Positions 17,630 through 26,687 of a stretch of 64,000 nucleotides of DNA are shown here, one piece after another (position 1 is the first letter of the stretch; every line of letters begins with the position of its first letter). The notes below the pieces were generated by a model. It had not been told where the DNA came from. It ran no database searches and saw only the letters and a list, made by a program, of their open reading frames with translations. The position numbers were made by a program, and so were the translations under genes. The stretch spans positions 310,001 through 374,000 of the forward strand of contig NZ_CZQA01000010.1 in the NCBI RefSeq assembly GCF_001458735.1, given 5' to 3'. This DNA is from Candidatus Nitrospira nitrosa (GTDB lineage Bacteria > Nitrospirota > Nitrospiria > Nitrospirales > Nitrospiraceae).

Positions 17630-18916
17630 CTACGAAGGTGATGACGACCGCTGGCTCTCTTGCCGAGCCAGCACCGTCGCCAACCAAGCCCAGAGGAACA
17701 TCAACGGCACCATGGCCCATGCGATCTGAGCCGTCGTGGCACCAAGGGCTTTTACACCCGTGACCAGCCATCCGGTTGAGGCATCGCCACCACGCGAGAT
17801 GGCCGTGTCGATGAAATTCTTGGCCTTATATTTCTCTTCACGACTGACGACAGTAAAGAGCACTTCACGTGCCGGCTTCGAGAGCGCATACTCCCCCACC
17901 CGCCGTAACACGGAAAAGACCACGTAGAGTGCAAGAGTCGGCCATAAGGCGATGCCCAAAAATCCCATCACACTGATCACGGGCAAAAACAATAATGGAG
18001 CGACCAGACCGAATCGCCGAATGACTCGTTGCGTGAGAAACACCTGGGTCAACCACGTCAACAGACCAGTCGTAAAGTCCAGACTGGAAAAGAGTCGCGT
18101 GCGGGCTTCGGGCTGATCGAGATATTCCGATACCAGGCGAGTCTGCTCAAGATAGAGAAATGTGGCGGTCATGGTCAGACAAGCCAGGTATCCGCAGATC
18201 TTCATCAAGTAGGGCGAGGAGAGAGTTAGACGAATGCCGGCGAGGAAGCTGCCGTGAAGCGGATCACCTGGTCGTGGCTGGTGATGTTCGGACCGTTCAC
18301 GTCCCCATCGTTCGAGTCGATAGATACATCCCAGACAGAGGGACAGAAATCCCGCCGAGGCCAGCATGAGCACCGGCACCGGAAAAACAAACGTCAGTCC
18401 GGTTGTGATCAACGGGCCGACCAACGCTCCGCTACTCCCCCCTGCCGCAATTACTCCGAACAGTCTTGTCCCCTGCTCGGTTGTGAAGAGATCGGCCATG
18501 AAGCTCCAGAACACCGACACGATCAATAGATTGATTACTGAGAGCCACACAAAAAAGCTGCGGGCCACCCACTCGGGATACACATGACTTGTCATCAACA
18601 GATAGTAGGCCAGCAGATTCGCAATAATGAACCCGTACACCGTCAGCAACAGTCGATAGCGTGAGCATCGCGCAGAGAGCCACCCGAAGAGCGGCGTAGC
18701 CGCGAGCATCGTGAGAAACGTCGCCGTCATCATCCACGGGAGATGCTTGAGTCCCCCTTCGATGGCCATTTCGTCACGTACGGGACGGAGGATGGAATAC
18801 CCGCACAGGAGGCAGAAGAAATAGGCGAACGCCCAGGCCAAGGGCACCAACTCTTCCTGTTTTGCTCCTAGGAAGTCGGCCCATCGCTGAAGTCGAGCAT
18901 GACGTGGATCATCCAT
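17630..18916 (-). CDS. Membrane transporter of the NTP/NDP-translocase / MFS type
   Basis: 428 residues with about 12 predicted hydrophobic helices. The N-terminus has LCGYSILRPVRDEMAI, typical of the bacterial branch related to ATP:ADP translocases (YxxLRPxRDxxA), and a conserved loop FTTEQGTRLFGVIAAGGSxG after the fifth helix. Family members often are annotated as NTP/NDP exchange or MFS transporters; in free-living bacteria the substrate is unknown. It is transcribed alone on the minus strand. Confidence 0.75.
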   Translation of the reverse strand: MDDPRHARLQRWADFLGAKQEELVPLAWAFAYFFCLLCGYSILRPVRDEMAIEGGLKHLPWMMTATFLTMLAATPLFGWLSARCSRYRLLLTVYGFIIANLLAYYLLMTSHVYPEWVARSFFVWLSVINLLIVSVFWSFMADLFTTEQGTRLFGVIAAGGSSGALVGPLITTGLTFVFPVPVLMLASAGFLSLCLGCIYRLERWGRERSEHHQPRPGDPLHGSFLAGIRLTLSSPYLMKICGYLACLTMTATFLYLEQTRLVSEYLDQPEARTRLFSSLDFTTGLLTWLTQVFLTQRVIRRFGLVAPLLFLPVISVMGFLGIALWPTLALYVVFSVLRRVGEYALSKPAREVLFTVVSREEKYKAKNFIDTAISRGGDASTGWLVTGVKALGATTAQIAWAMVPLMFLWAWLATVLARQESQRSSSPS

Positions 18917-19190
18917 GGCGCCCGCAGTGTATCAGGTGTATCGTCGCCTGCAAGTAGAAGATCTGTTACAATGCCCTGCCACATGCTAGCCCGCATTATT
19001 CATGACAGTTCGTGACGAAACCGACGACACGCCAGACGAGACGGGCACGCGGAGCCCTGAGAAACCAAGGCATACTTAAAACAGTATGTCGAAGTCACGA
19101 AGGGCGAGCCTGCTCGCCTGGCCGCTGACAGACCGCGGCCAGGCTTGTCACAGCGGCGTATCGGCGGGTGCAGTAGAAGTGTTCATGAAC
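18917..19190. other. Intergenic stretch between divergent genes
   Basis: No gene is seen. AAGGCATACT TAAAAC AGTATGTCGA (about 19069-19093) is a small hairpin whose context weakly resembles the centre of the 130-bp repeats at 14742 and 30185, so this may be a decayed copy. TTACAAT near 18966 could be a -10 element. Confidence 0.35.
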
Positions 19191-19215
19191 AATGCAGGCG
19201 AGGGAGGCCGTGGGA

Positions 19216-20247
19216 ATGATTGATCTTCGTAGTGATACCGTCACCAAACCGACCGATGAGATGCGCAAGGCGATGGCCCGCGCGGACGTGGGCGATGACG
19301 TCTATGGCGAAGACCCGACCGTCAATCGACTGCAAGACATGGCCGGAGCGATGCTGGGCAAGCGGTTCTGTCTCTTCGTTCCTTCCGGCACGATGGCCAA
19401 TCAACTGGCGATTCGCGTTCAGACCCAACCAGGACAAGAAGTCATCGTCGAAAGCACAAGCCATATCGTCCGATACGAGCAGGGTGCAGCCGGTGCCCTG
19501 GCCGGCGTGCAGCTGCACTGGGTGCCGGGAGAACGCGGCATCATCACGGCTGAGCAGGTGGAAGCCGCGATCCGACCGACTGATCCGCACAGCATCACAA
19601 CCGCGCTGATCTGTCTGGAGAATACACACAATGCCGGCGGCGGCACCATCTACCCCCTTTCAACGATCGAAAAAATTCGCACGATTGCGGTGCGGCACGG
19701 CATCCCGATGCACCTGGACGGCGCCAGACTCTTCAATGCCGTGGCCGCCACGACGCTTCCGCCGACCGCGTATGCTCAGCACTTTGAAACCGTCTCGCTC
19801 TGCCTCTCGAAGGGACTCGGCGCGCCCGTCGGATCGCTGCTCCTCTCCAACGATCCCAAGCTCATCGAGCGAGCCCGTCGCTTTCGTCGCATGTACGGAG
19901 GCGCCATGCGTCAGGCCGGTGTGTTGGCCGCCGCCGGCATCTATGCGTTGGAACGACATGTGGCTCGTCTCAAGACCGACCACGAACATGCGAAAAAGCT
20001 GGCCCGCTTGCTTCAACAAATTCCAGCGATCCAGATTGCCCCACAGCATGTGGAAACGAATATCGTGATCTTCGACATCCTCGACGAGGGACGCTCACCG
20101 AACGAACTGGTTACCGCACTCAAAGAGCAGGGGGTGCTCATCAACTCGGTCGGCGGCAAGAGCTATCGCGCCGTCACACACCTGGATATTGCAGAGCCTC
20201 AGATTGAAGAAGCCGTCGTAGCCTTCACGCGGGTGCTCCCTCGATGA
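19216..20247 (+). CDS. ltaE: Low-specificity L-threonine aldolase
   Basis: 343 residues. The first residues [12 protein letters not shown] and then [14 protein letters not shown] are the family signature of PLP-dependent threonine aldolases, which split threonine or allo-threonine into glycine and acetaldehyde. The PLP lysine lies in [24 protein letters not shown] carries the Asp that contacts the pyridine ring. Length is normal (E. coli 333). I chose the ATG at 19216, which begins at the conserved MIDLRSDT and follows AGGGAGG; the frame itself opens at 19192. Confidence 0.93.
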   Translation: MIDLRSDTVTKPTDEMRKAMARADVGDDVYGEDPTVNRLQDMAGAMLGKRFCLFVPSGTMANQLAIRVQTQPGQEVIVESTSHIVRYEQGAAGALAGVQLHWVPGERGIITAEQVEAAIRPTDPHSITTALICLENTHNAGGGTIYPLSTIEKIRTIAVRHGIPMHLDGARLFNAVAATTLPPTAYAQHFETVSLCLSKGLGAPVGSLLLSNDPKLIERARRFRRMYGGAMRQAGVLAAAGIYALERHVARLKTDHEHAKKLARLLQQIPAIQIAPQHVETNIVIFDILDEGRSPNELVTALKEQGVLINSVGGKSYRAVTHLDIAEPQIEEAVVAFTRVLPR

Positions 20248-20371
20248 GCATTCGACATTGACAGGCTATCCCTTGATCCATAGAATGCCGAAGTGATGTC
20301 GCGGGATGGGGGACCTCGCGTCATAAATGTGCAAGACAGCCATCATCCATAACCACCCGCAACAAGTATAG

Positions 20372-21163
20372 ATGTCTATGGAATCCATCACGGCGTCCAC
20401 CACTCCTACTCGTGAAGAACTGAATGCCGAGTTGCTCGACGTGCCGGAGCCGCCGGAACAACCGGAGAGTCCTCCGCCTCCAGGATTTGAAGACGGCATT
20501 GAAGTAGCCGTCCGGCACGTGAAGGGCCGTAGAGGAGGTGACTTAGTCGGCATCCTCCTGGTCGGATCCGGGGCACGACGTACACTCACCGCCCATAGCG
20601 ATATCGATCTGCTTGCTCTCGTCAAGGGTGAAGCGGAGGGTCATGAAATTCTCCGAGTCGGCGAGCGACTCGCTGATATCCGCTATCATGGCCACCGCTC
20701 GGTTGAAGAAGACCTTGCCTACTCCCTGCGACTCCCTTCCCTCTTGCGAAAAAGTCGGATCCTCTACGATCACGACGGTGTCTGCGCCAAGCTCCTCGAC
20801 AAAGTCCATCAGCGCTTCCGACAGGGCCCGCCGTCTGCGTCCATCAATGAGCAGATTCGTCTCAAAGCGGAATGCTATCATCTCTTAGGCAAGGCGCAGG
20901 ACCTCGTAGACAAACCGGGCACCGCCTACTACCTATTGACACTGTTTTACGAAGATTGCATTTCCGCCTTCTTTCGGCTGAGAGGGTTTTGGCTGGTCGC
21001 ACCGGTGGATGTCCATCGGTTCATGTTTTCCCGCGAGCCCACCCTCGCCGACCTAGCCGGACAGTTCCTGACCTCCGCGACTCTCGCCGACCGGCTCAAC
21101 TTCGGCCGGCAATTTGCCGATCTCCTCTTTAAGGATGTCCCGAATCCGGCTCGTATCGATTGA
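20372..21163 (+). CDS. Nucleotidyltransferase-superfamily protein
   Basis: 263 residues. LLVGSGARRTLTAHSDIDLLALVKG (about residues 65-90) carries the GSxxxG...SDIDL signature of pol-beta-like nucleotidyltransferases, with the two metal-binding Asp. The C-terminal half is helical and resembles the HEPN-like helical partner often attached to minimal nucleotidyltransferases (YYLLTLFYEDCISAFF). The first 50 residues are Pro/Glu-rich and probably disordered. Substrate unknown. It stands alone between threonine aldolase and gnd. Confidence 0.75.
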   Translation: MSMESITASTTPTREELNAELLDVPEPPEQPESPPPPGFEDGIEVAVRHVKGRRGGDLVGILLVGSGARRTLTAHSDIDLLALVKGEAEGHEILRVGERLADIRYHGHRSVEEDLAYSLRLPSLLRKSRILYDHDGVCAKLLDKVHQRFRQGPPSASINEQIRLKAECYHLLGKAQDLVDKPGTAYYLLTLFYEDCISAFFRLRGFWLVAPVDVHRFMFSREPTLADLAGQFLTSATLADRLNFGRQFADLLFKDVPNPARID

Positions 21164-21301
21164 CCACGGAGGGTACAGGACCAGTACCTCTGCATGACGA
21201 CATGACTTGCCGGCGATGGAAGTAGCCTGCGCCTCTGGCTATGCCACTCCATCGGCCGGCACAGTTCTTCATCACCGACCTTCATACCAAGGAGCCTTTT
21301 T

Positions 21302-22198
21302 ATGGAACTGGGATTTATCGGATTAGGCAAGATGGGCATGAACATGGTCACGCGGCTTCGACGCGACCAACATCGGATAGTAGTTTATGATCGCTCAAAC
21401 GACCTGATCAAGCAGGCCGAAGGCCTGGGCTGCATCGGATCCTCATCCCTTGCCGATCTCGTCGGTAAGCTGAGCGCGCCCAAAGCCGTCTGGGTTATGG
21501 TTCCCTCCGGAGCCCCGACCGAAGAAACCATCAAAGCCGTTGCCGCATTGTTACAGCCTGGCGACACCATCGTGGATGGGGGAAACACGCGATTCCACGA
21601 CGACGTGCGGCGCGCCGCAGAGCTGAAGACCAAAGGGATTCACTACGTGGACGCTGGAACCAGCGGAGGCATTTGGGGACTTACGGTGGGGTACTGCCTC
21701 ATGGTGGGCGGCGAAGAAGCCGTTGTCCAACAACTCGCCCCGGTGTTCAAAACCTTGGCCCCTGAGAATGGATGGGCGCATGTCGGCGCAGTCGGCGCCG
21801 GACATTACGTGAAGATGGTCCACAATGGGATCGAATACAGCATGATGCAGGGCTATGCCGAAGGATTCGAGTTGATGTCGAAGAGTGAGTACAAGCTGAA
21901 CCTAGCCCGTATCGCGGATCTGTGGATGCAGGGCAGCGTTGTCCGATCATGGCTCTTGGAGTTGGCAGCCGGCGCGCTCAAACAGGATCCGAAACTAGAT
22001 CAGCTGAAGGGATACGTCCAGGATTCCGGAGAAGGCCGCTGGATGATCGCCGACGCCATCGAAAAAGACGTTCCGGTCCCTACCCTCACCACAGCGCTTT
22101 TCACACGATTTCGATCACGGCAGGAGCAGTCGTTTGCCGAAAAAATGCTGGCGGCCTTGCGCAATGCCTTCGGCGGTCACGCCGTCCGCAAATCATAA
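21302..22198 (+). CDS. gnd: 6-phosphogluconate dehydrogenase (decarboxylating), short form
   Basis: 298 residues. Rossmann start GFIGLGKMGMNMVTRL, then VDGGNTRFHDD, DAGTSGGIWGL and the catalytic Lys in GAGHYVKMVHNGIEY. It oxidises 6-phosphogluconate to ribulose 5-phosphate and CO2. The length fits the short GntZ/YqeC class, often NAD-dependent, rather than the 470-residue E. coli type. zwf starts within 25 bp, so the two consecutive oxidative pentose phosphate enzymes (without the lactonase) are co-transcribed. Confidence 0.93.
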   Translation: MELGFIGLGKMGMNMVTRLRRDQHRIVVYDRSNDLIKQAEGLGCIGSSSLADLVGKLSAPKAVWVMVPSGAPTEETIKAVAALLQPGDTIVDGGNTRFHDDVRRAAELKTKGIHYVDAGTSGGIWGLTVGYCLMVGGEEAVVQQLAPVFKTLAPENGWAHVGAVGAGHYVKMVHNGIEYSMMQGYAEGFELMSKSEYKLNLARIADLWMQGSVVRSWLLELAAGALKQDPKLDQLKGYVQDSGEGRWMIADAIEKDVPVPTLTTALFTRFRSRQEQSFAEKMLAALRNAFGGHAVRKS

Positions 22199-22222
22199 GC
22201 CGCTTTGTCTGAGGAATCATCC

Positions 22223-23770
22223 ATGACACCCACGAATACGCAACGCATCGATGTCAACCCTGTCCGGGAGCCACTCCCTCCCGTTGAACCCTGCGCACTG
22301 GTCATTTTTGGAGGTTCTGGTGATTTGGCCCGCCGTCGCCTGATTCCGGCCGTCTACAATCTCCTTCTTGATACCCTGATGCCGTCGAATTATGTCGTCA
22401 TCGGTCTTGGGCGCACCCCAATGACCGATGAAGAGTTTCGAGCCACCGTTCGTGAAGGGGTCATCAAACATTCTCGCCAGGAATTACTCGAGGAAAAATG
22501 GAAGGCCTTTTCCGAACACCTGTTTTACATGGCGGGAGGGAACGACGACGCGCAGACGTATGCGCAACTCAAGGCTCGCATCGAGGAACTGGAGCAGAAG
22601 TTCCAACTACCGGGAAACCGCATTTTCTATCTCAGCATTCCGCCTAGCTCGTTCACCTCCGTCTGCGAAGGCTTGTCGCATGCCGGCCTGTCAGGCTCTC
22701 CCGGTGCTCACTCCCCCTATACCCGCATCATCGTCGAAAAACCGGTCGGGCGTGACCTGGCCTCCGCGAAAACCATCAACGAAGTCACCGGCCGGGTCTT
22801 TGACGAATCGCAGATTTTCCGGATCGATCATTATCTGGGCAAAGAGACCGTTCAGAATCTCATGGTCGTCCGTTTTGCCAACAGCATCTTTGAGCCGATC
22901 TGGAACCACAAGTACGTCGACCACGTCCAGATCACCGTCAGCGAAGCCGAAGGGGTTGGGACGAGAGCCACCTACTACGAAGAGGCGGGCGCACTGCGAG
23001 ACATGATTCAGAATCATCTCCTCCAGCTTCTGTGCCTGGTAGCGATGGAGCCGCCCTACTCGCTGGACCCGAACGTCGTGCGAAACGCCAAAATGGAAGT
23101 TCTCCGCTGCCTGCGACCCATCACGGCCAAAGATGTCGATACGTGTACCGTGCGAGCGCAATACACCGAGGGAAAAGTCCATGGCACACAGGTGCCGGGC
23201 TATCGCCGTGAGAAAGGCGTGAAACCAGACTCCACCACCGAAACCTATGTGGCCGTAAAATGTTTCGTCGAGAACTGGCGCTGGTCGGGAGTCCCCTTCT
23301 ATCTGCGTACGGGGAAAGCGTTACCCTTACGGGCCAGCGAGGTTGCGGTCCAATTCAAAGAGATCCCGCAGATCCTCTTCAATGCCAACCAACAAAACCC
23401 TCAAGCCCCAAACGTCCTGGCCTTGAAGATTCAACCGGAGGAAGGCTTGTCGCTTCGTATCGTCTCTCGCGTGCCCGGCACGCGCGCGCAAACCCATCCG
23501 GTAGAGATGAACTTTAAGTATGGAGAGGTCTTCGGCCGGCCATCCCCAGAGGCCTACGAACGCCTTCTACTCGACGTGATGGCAGGCGATGCATCCCGCT
23601 TCATGCGCCGTGACGCAGTCGAAGCGTCCTGGGCCTGGATCACCCAGATCCTCGAAGCCTGGGAAAAGTCCGGCCAGCGCTGGCTCCCTGAATACCAAGC
23701 CGGCAGCTGGGGGCCTGTTGAAGCCGATCGCCTGATCCAAAACGACGGCCGCACCTGGCGGGTGCTGTAA
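22223..23770 (+). CDS. zwf: Glucose-6-phosphate 1-dehydrogenase
   Basis: 515 residues. VIFGGSGDLARRRLIPA is the NADP-binding motif, RIDHYLGKETVQNL holds the catalytic His and substrate-binding residues, and EKPVGRDL is the conserved Lys/Pro block. It commits glucose 6-phosphate to the oxidative pentose phosphate pathway. I prefer the ATG at 22223, nine bases after GAGGA, over the upstream TTG at 22205. It forms an operon with gnd. Confidence 0.95.
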   Translation: MTPTNTQRIDVNPVREPLPPVEPCALVIFGGSGDLARRRLIPAVYNLLLDTLMPSNYVVIGLGRTPMTDEEFRATVREGVIKHSRQELLEEKWKAFSEHLFYMAGGNDDAQTYAQLKARIEELEQKFQLPGNRIFYLSIPPSSFTSVCEGLSHAGLSGSPGAHSPYTRIIVEKPVGRDLASAKTINEVTGRVFDESQIFRIDHYLGKETVQNLMVVRFANSIFEPIWNHKYVDHVQITVSEAEGVGTRATYYEEAGALRDMIQNHLLQLLCLVAMEPPYSLDPNVVRNAKMEVLRCLRPITAKDVDTCTVRAQYTEGKVHGTQVPGYRREKGVKPDSTTETYVAVKCFVENWRWSGVPFYLRTGKALPLRASEVAVQFKEIPQILFNANQQNPQAPNVLALKIQPEEGLSLRIVSRVPGTRAQTHPVEMNFKYGEVFGRPSPEAYERLLLDVMAGDASRFMRRDAVEASWAWITQILEAWEKSGQRWLPEYQAGSWGPVEADRLIQNDGRTWRVL

Positions 23771-23791
23771 GAAGCCCGATAAACAGCGGAA

Positions 23792-24127
23792 TCAGCCGGA
23801 CAAAGCGGTTTCAATCTTCGTCCGTATGGCCTCCTTTTTCCCAAGCCCTCCGATGAAGGTCACCAACTCACCGTTCTTGTAGAGCGCCAGCGCTGGGAGC
23901 GACGCAATTTCTAACTCGGCGGCAATCTGAAACTGTTCCTCAACGTTCATCGTCAGGATAGCTACCTGCTCCTCCAATTCTTCCTGTAATTGCTCCAATT
24001 CTTTCATCAACGCTCGGCAATGACCACACGCAGGTTTCCAGAACTCGACCAGCACCGGTACGGAGCTGGCTTCAACCACTCGGGCAAAGTCTCGATCAGT
24101 GACGGCCTGGAGCGTAGATCTCGTCAT
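23792..24127 (-). CDS. Thioredoxin-like protein with CGHC active site
   Basis: 111 residues, a single thioredoxin domain. The active site is FWKPACGHCRAL (Cys34, Cys37), CGHC instead of the thioredoxin CGPC, a difference that usually raises the redox potential as in protein disulphide isomerases. The cis-proline is in IASLPALALYKNG. There is no signal peptide, so it is cytoplasmic. Its start overlaps the stop of the SGNH hydrolase gene by 4 bp, so the two are coupled. Confidence 0.88.
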   Translation of the reverse strand: MTRSTLQAVTDRDFARVVEASSVPVLVEFWKPACGHCRALMKELEQLQEELEEQVAILTMNVEEQFQIAAELEIASLPALALYKNGELVTFIGGLGKKEAIRTKIETALSG

Positions 24128-24795
24128 CGGCGGCCCTGTTCCAAGAGCGGTTGTAAAACCAGGGCGACTCGCTCAGCAAAGAGCCGATAGCCTGCGGTGG
24201 TCAGGTGAATGCCGTCGTTTGAATAGTTTACTGCCAGTTGGCCACTCTCTAGCTCAGCCGTCGCAGCGAATAAATCAACGTAGGCAAGTCGTTTCAAATC
24301 GGCATACTCCCGGATCAGTCGATTCAACTGGCTTCGACGAGCCAGGTGCTCGGCGACCCACGCCTGTCCTTCCCGGCTCTCCGCCGCACCTTCCACGCGA
24401 ATGGAGGGAACCGTCACGGGAATCGGCAAGCTCCCCATTCCCAAAACTTGCTCATACATCGTGATGAGATTATGGATGATGTCTTGCGGTGACGCTTGCC
24501 AACCGAGATCATTTGTTCCGCCGAGGATAGTCACATACTTCGGCTTGTGATCGAGGACGTCTCGCCCAAATCGGGCAACCATCTCTCCTGTCAGCTCACC
24601 ACAAACCCCGCTGACGCGAATCTCTACCGCATCATCCAGATACAACTGGAGGAACTGTCCGTACGGAGTCTCTCGTCCGGTCGGATTCTCCCTTGTCGGT
24701 GACTGGAATCCCGCCGTTAGACTATCCCCAAAACAGATCATGAGAGGTGATCGGCTCATCGCGTACGTCGATTCTACCGATGCCTCTGATGTCAT
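24124..24795 (-). CDS. SGNH/GDSL-family hydrolase (esterase/lipase)
   Basis: 223 residues. The four SGNH blocks are visible: ICFGDSLTAGF (nucleophile Ser), the Gly of block II, GGTNDLG (block III Asn) and DGIHLTTAGY (Asp-x-x-His dyad). This resembles TesA-like arylesterases or lysophospholipases, but there is no signal peptide. A second ATG at 24759 is possible. It is first in a two-gene unit with the thioredoxin-like gene. Confidence 0.85.
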   Translation of the reverse strand: MTSEASVESTYAMSRSPLMICFGDSLTAGFQSPTRENPTGRETPYGQFLQLYLDDAVEIRVSGVCGELTGEMVARFGRDVLDHKPKYVTILGGTNDLGWQASPQDIIHNLITMYEQVLGMGSLPIPVTVPSIRVEGAAESREGQAWVAEHLARRSQLNRLIREYADLKRLAYVDLFAATAELESGQLAVNYSNDGIHLTTAGYRLFAERVALVLQPLLEQGRR

Positions 24796-24890
24796 ACAAG
24801 CCGCTCATGCTGCAGCCCTTCCGCACCCTCAACAGCGAAGAATGGTGATTTCCTTGACGAATATTGGATCTCTCGGTAGGTCTTACTCTT

Positions 24891-26687
24891 ATGTCCATAA
24901 ACGTCACGTCGGCGCAGGAGATGCTCGCGGCTGCCGTTGCAGCACGAGGCGCGGAAGATCCGGAGATCGTCTCAATCAAGCGTGTCCTGAAGCTATTGGA
25001 CAAAACTGCAAAGTCGAATCGAACCTACGGTTCCGCCAACCCAGTCGCTCAGAAGTTCTCGCATCAGCTGTTTGAAGAACTCACTGCGCACCTGTCAACC
25101 TACGCAAAGCTGGCCATTTTGGTTCAGCGGTCTGAATTGTCTTGCAAAGACTATGTCGTCTACGAATCGGCATCGGAGGGCGGAGGCGAGAGTCTTGCGT
25201 TCAAACTGTATGCCGACGGTATTCGAGAACTGGTCCTCTATCAAGGTCTCACTGAAGAGGACCTCTCCTTTTTCTTATCCGCTCTCTGGAAAGAGATCGA
25301 GACGACCGACGAGGACGATGACGACATCGTCACTCGCCTGTGGTCAAAAAATCTGTCAACCATCACCGTCGCAACGGCTGAAGAACTCTCGAAGGCCAAT
25401 GACGGCTTTTTCCGGCTGGATGGGAAGATCAGCTCCTCGGATACGACACTCCGAGCGTTGTTGGACCAGGAAGTCAACCGCAAAAAGCGAGCGGGAAGCG
25501 ATGGCACGAGCGGCGGCAATGCTACGAATCGGTTTCAGTCCGGTCTGACCGGCTTTGAGGTTACCGAAGAAGAACTCGCCACTCTGGCAAAAGAAATTGA
25601 GAGCGAGCGAAAACAAGATGCGCTCATGTACATTTTGGACATGCTGACGGCCATCCTGGCGTCGGAACAATCCTCGAAGCTATTGACGAAGCTCTTTAGC
25701 CTCTGGAGCACTATCGTCGACTCACTGCTACAGGAGGGAAAGTGGACGGTCCTCGAAAGTGTCTTGAGCCTGCTACATGAAACCGACACCGTTCGACCGG
25801 ATCTCGGTGATGAACACAAACAACAGCTGGCGTCTGTCCTTAGTGGGCTGAGTCGTGCAGAACGGGTCAAGACAATTGAGAATTACCTGAATCGCACTCC
25901 CAATGCGAATGTCGAAGGGCTGTCTACGGTTCTGCTGTTGATGACACCAGATGCCGTCCCGGCGCTCTGCTCGATGCTTGGGAAGCTCACGGTGCCGGCT
26001 CACCAGGCCATCGTAGCCGATGCCTTAGCGGTGTTGGCCAAGGATCACCCCGACTCCGTGGTCAGGGGCCTCTTCGATCGTCGACCAGCCTATGTCCGCC
26101 ATCTGCTGGCAATCCTGATCAAATGGAACAACCCCAAATTCATCGAATCGATCGAAAAGGTGATTCGGTACCCCGATGCCCATGTCCGACGGGACGTCAT
26201 CCGCGCCATCAGCCTGTTCCGTCCAAACGGAAACGGCACCAAACTCGTCTCACTCATGGATGATACGGATGAAAGCGTCCGGTTTGCAGCACTGAAACCA
26301 TTGATGTCTGGCCAATACACGGTTCCGTTTGCCCTGTGGTCTCCTCTCCTCTCAGAGGATCAGTTCGTGGACCGTCCTCTCAGTGAGCGTCGTGCGGTGT
26401 TTCAGGCCATCCGTGCCACTTGCGGGGATGAGGCGATCCCTTATTGGCAAAAACTCATGACCGGATGGGCGTGGAGAAACCGTAAAAAGAAAGAAGAATT
26501 GGCGGTCCTGGGTGCTGAAATGCTTGGCAAACTCGCCACTCCCGCGGCAATGGACGCACTGTCCATCGGTGCTCAAAAAGGCTCCACGGTAGTTCGTCAA
26601 GCCTGTGCCGCTGCACTGACACAAGCACAACGTCTCCAGCGTGGAGCTCCTTCTACTGACACCTTCTCCCAAGAGGCTCGCCCGTGA
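24891..26687 (+). CDS. HEAT-repeat protein paired with HD-GYP gene
   Basis: 598 residues, soluble, no signal peptide. The N-terminal 130 residues (LLDKTAKSNRTYG...FEELTAHLSTYAKLAILV) resemble the N-terminal part of the downstream HD-GYP protein. Residues about 390-590 are HEAT-like helical pairs (AIVADALAVLAKDHPDSVVRGL, HVRRDVIRAISLF, SVRFAALKPLM, VVRQACAAALTQ). The next gene begins in its stop codon (GTGA). The likely role is a protein-binding scaffold in the same signalling unit. An alternative TTG start lies at 24864. Confidence 0.75.
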   Translation: MSINVTSAQEMLAAAVAARGAEDPEIVSIKRVLKLLDKTAKSNRTYGSANPVAQKFSHQLFEELTAHLSTYAKLAILVQRSELSCKDYVVYESASEGGGESLAFKLYADGIRELVLYQGLTEEDLSFFLSALWKEIETTDEDDDDIVTRLWSKNLSTITVATAEELSKANDGFFRLDGKISSSDTTLRALLDQEVNRKKRAGSDGTSGGNATNRFQSGLTGFEVTEEELATLAKEIESERKQDALMYILDMLTAILASEQSSKLLTKLFSLWSTIVDSLLQEGKWTVLESVLSLLHETDTVRPDLGDEHKQQLASVLSGLSRAERVKTIENYLNRTPNANVEGLSTVLLLMTPDAVPALCSMLGKLTVPAHQAIVADALAVLAKDHPDSVVRGLFDRRPAYVRHLLAILIKWNNPKFIESIEKVIRYPDAHVRRDVIRAISLFRPNGNGTKLVSLMDDTDESVRFAALKPLMSGQYTVPFALWSPLLSEDQFVDRPLSERRAVFQAIRATCGDEAIPYWQKLMTGWAWRNRKKKEELAVLGAEMLGKLATPAAMDALSIGAQKGSTVVRQACAAALTQAQRLQRGAPSTDTFSQEARP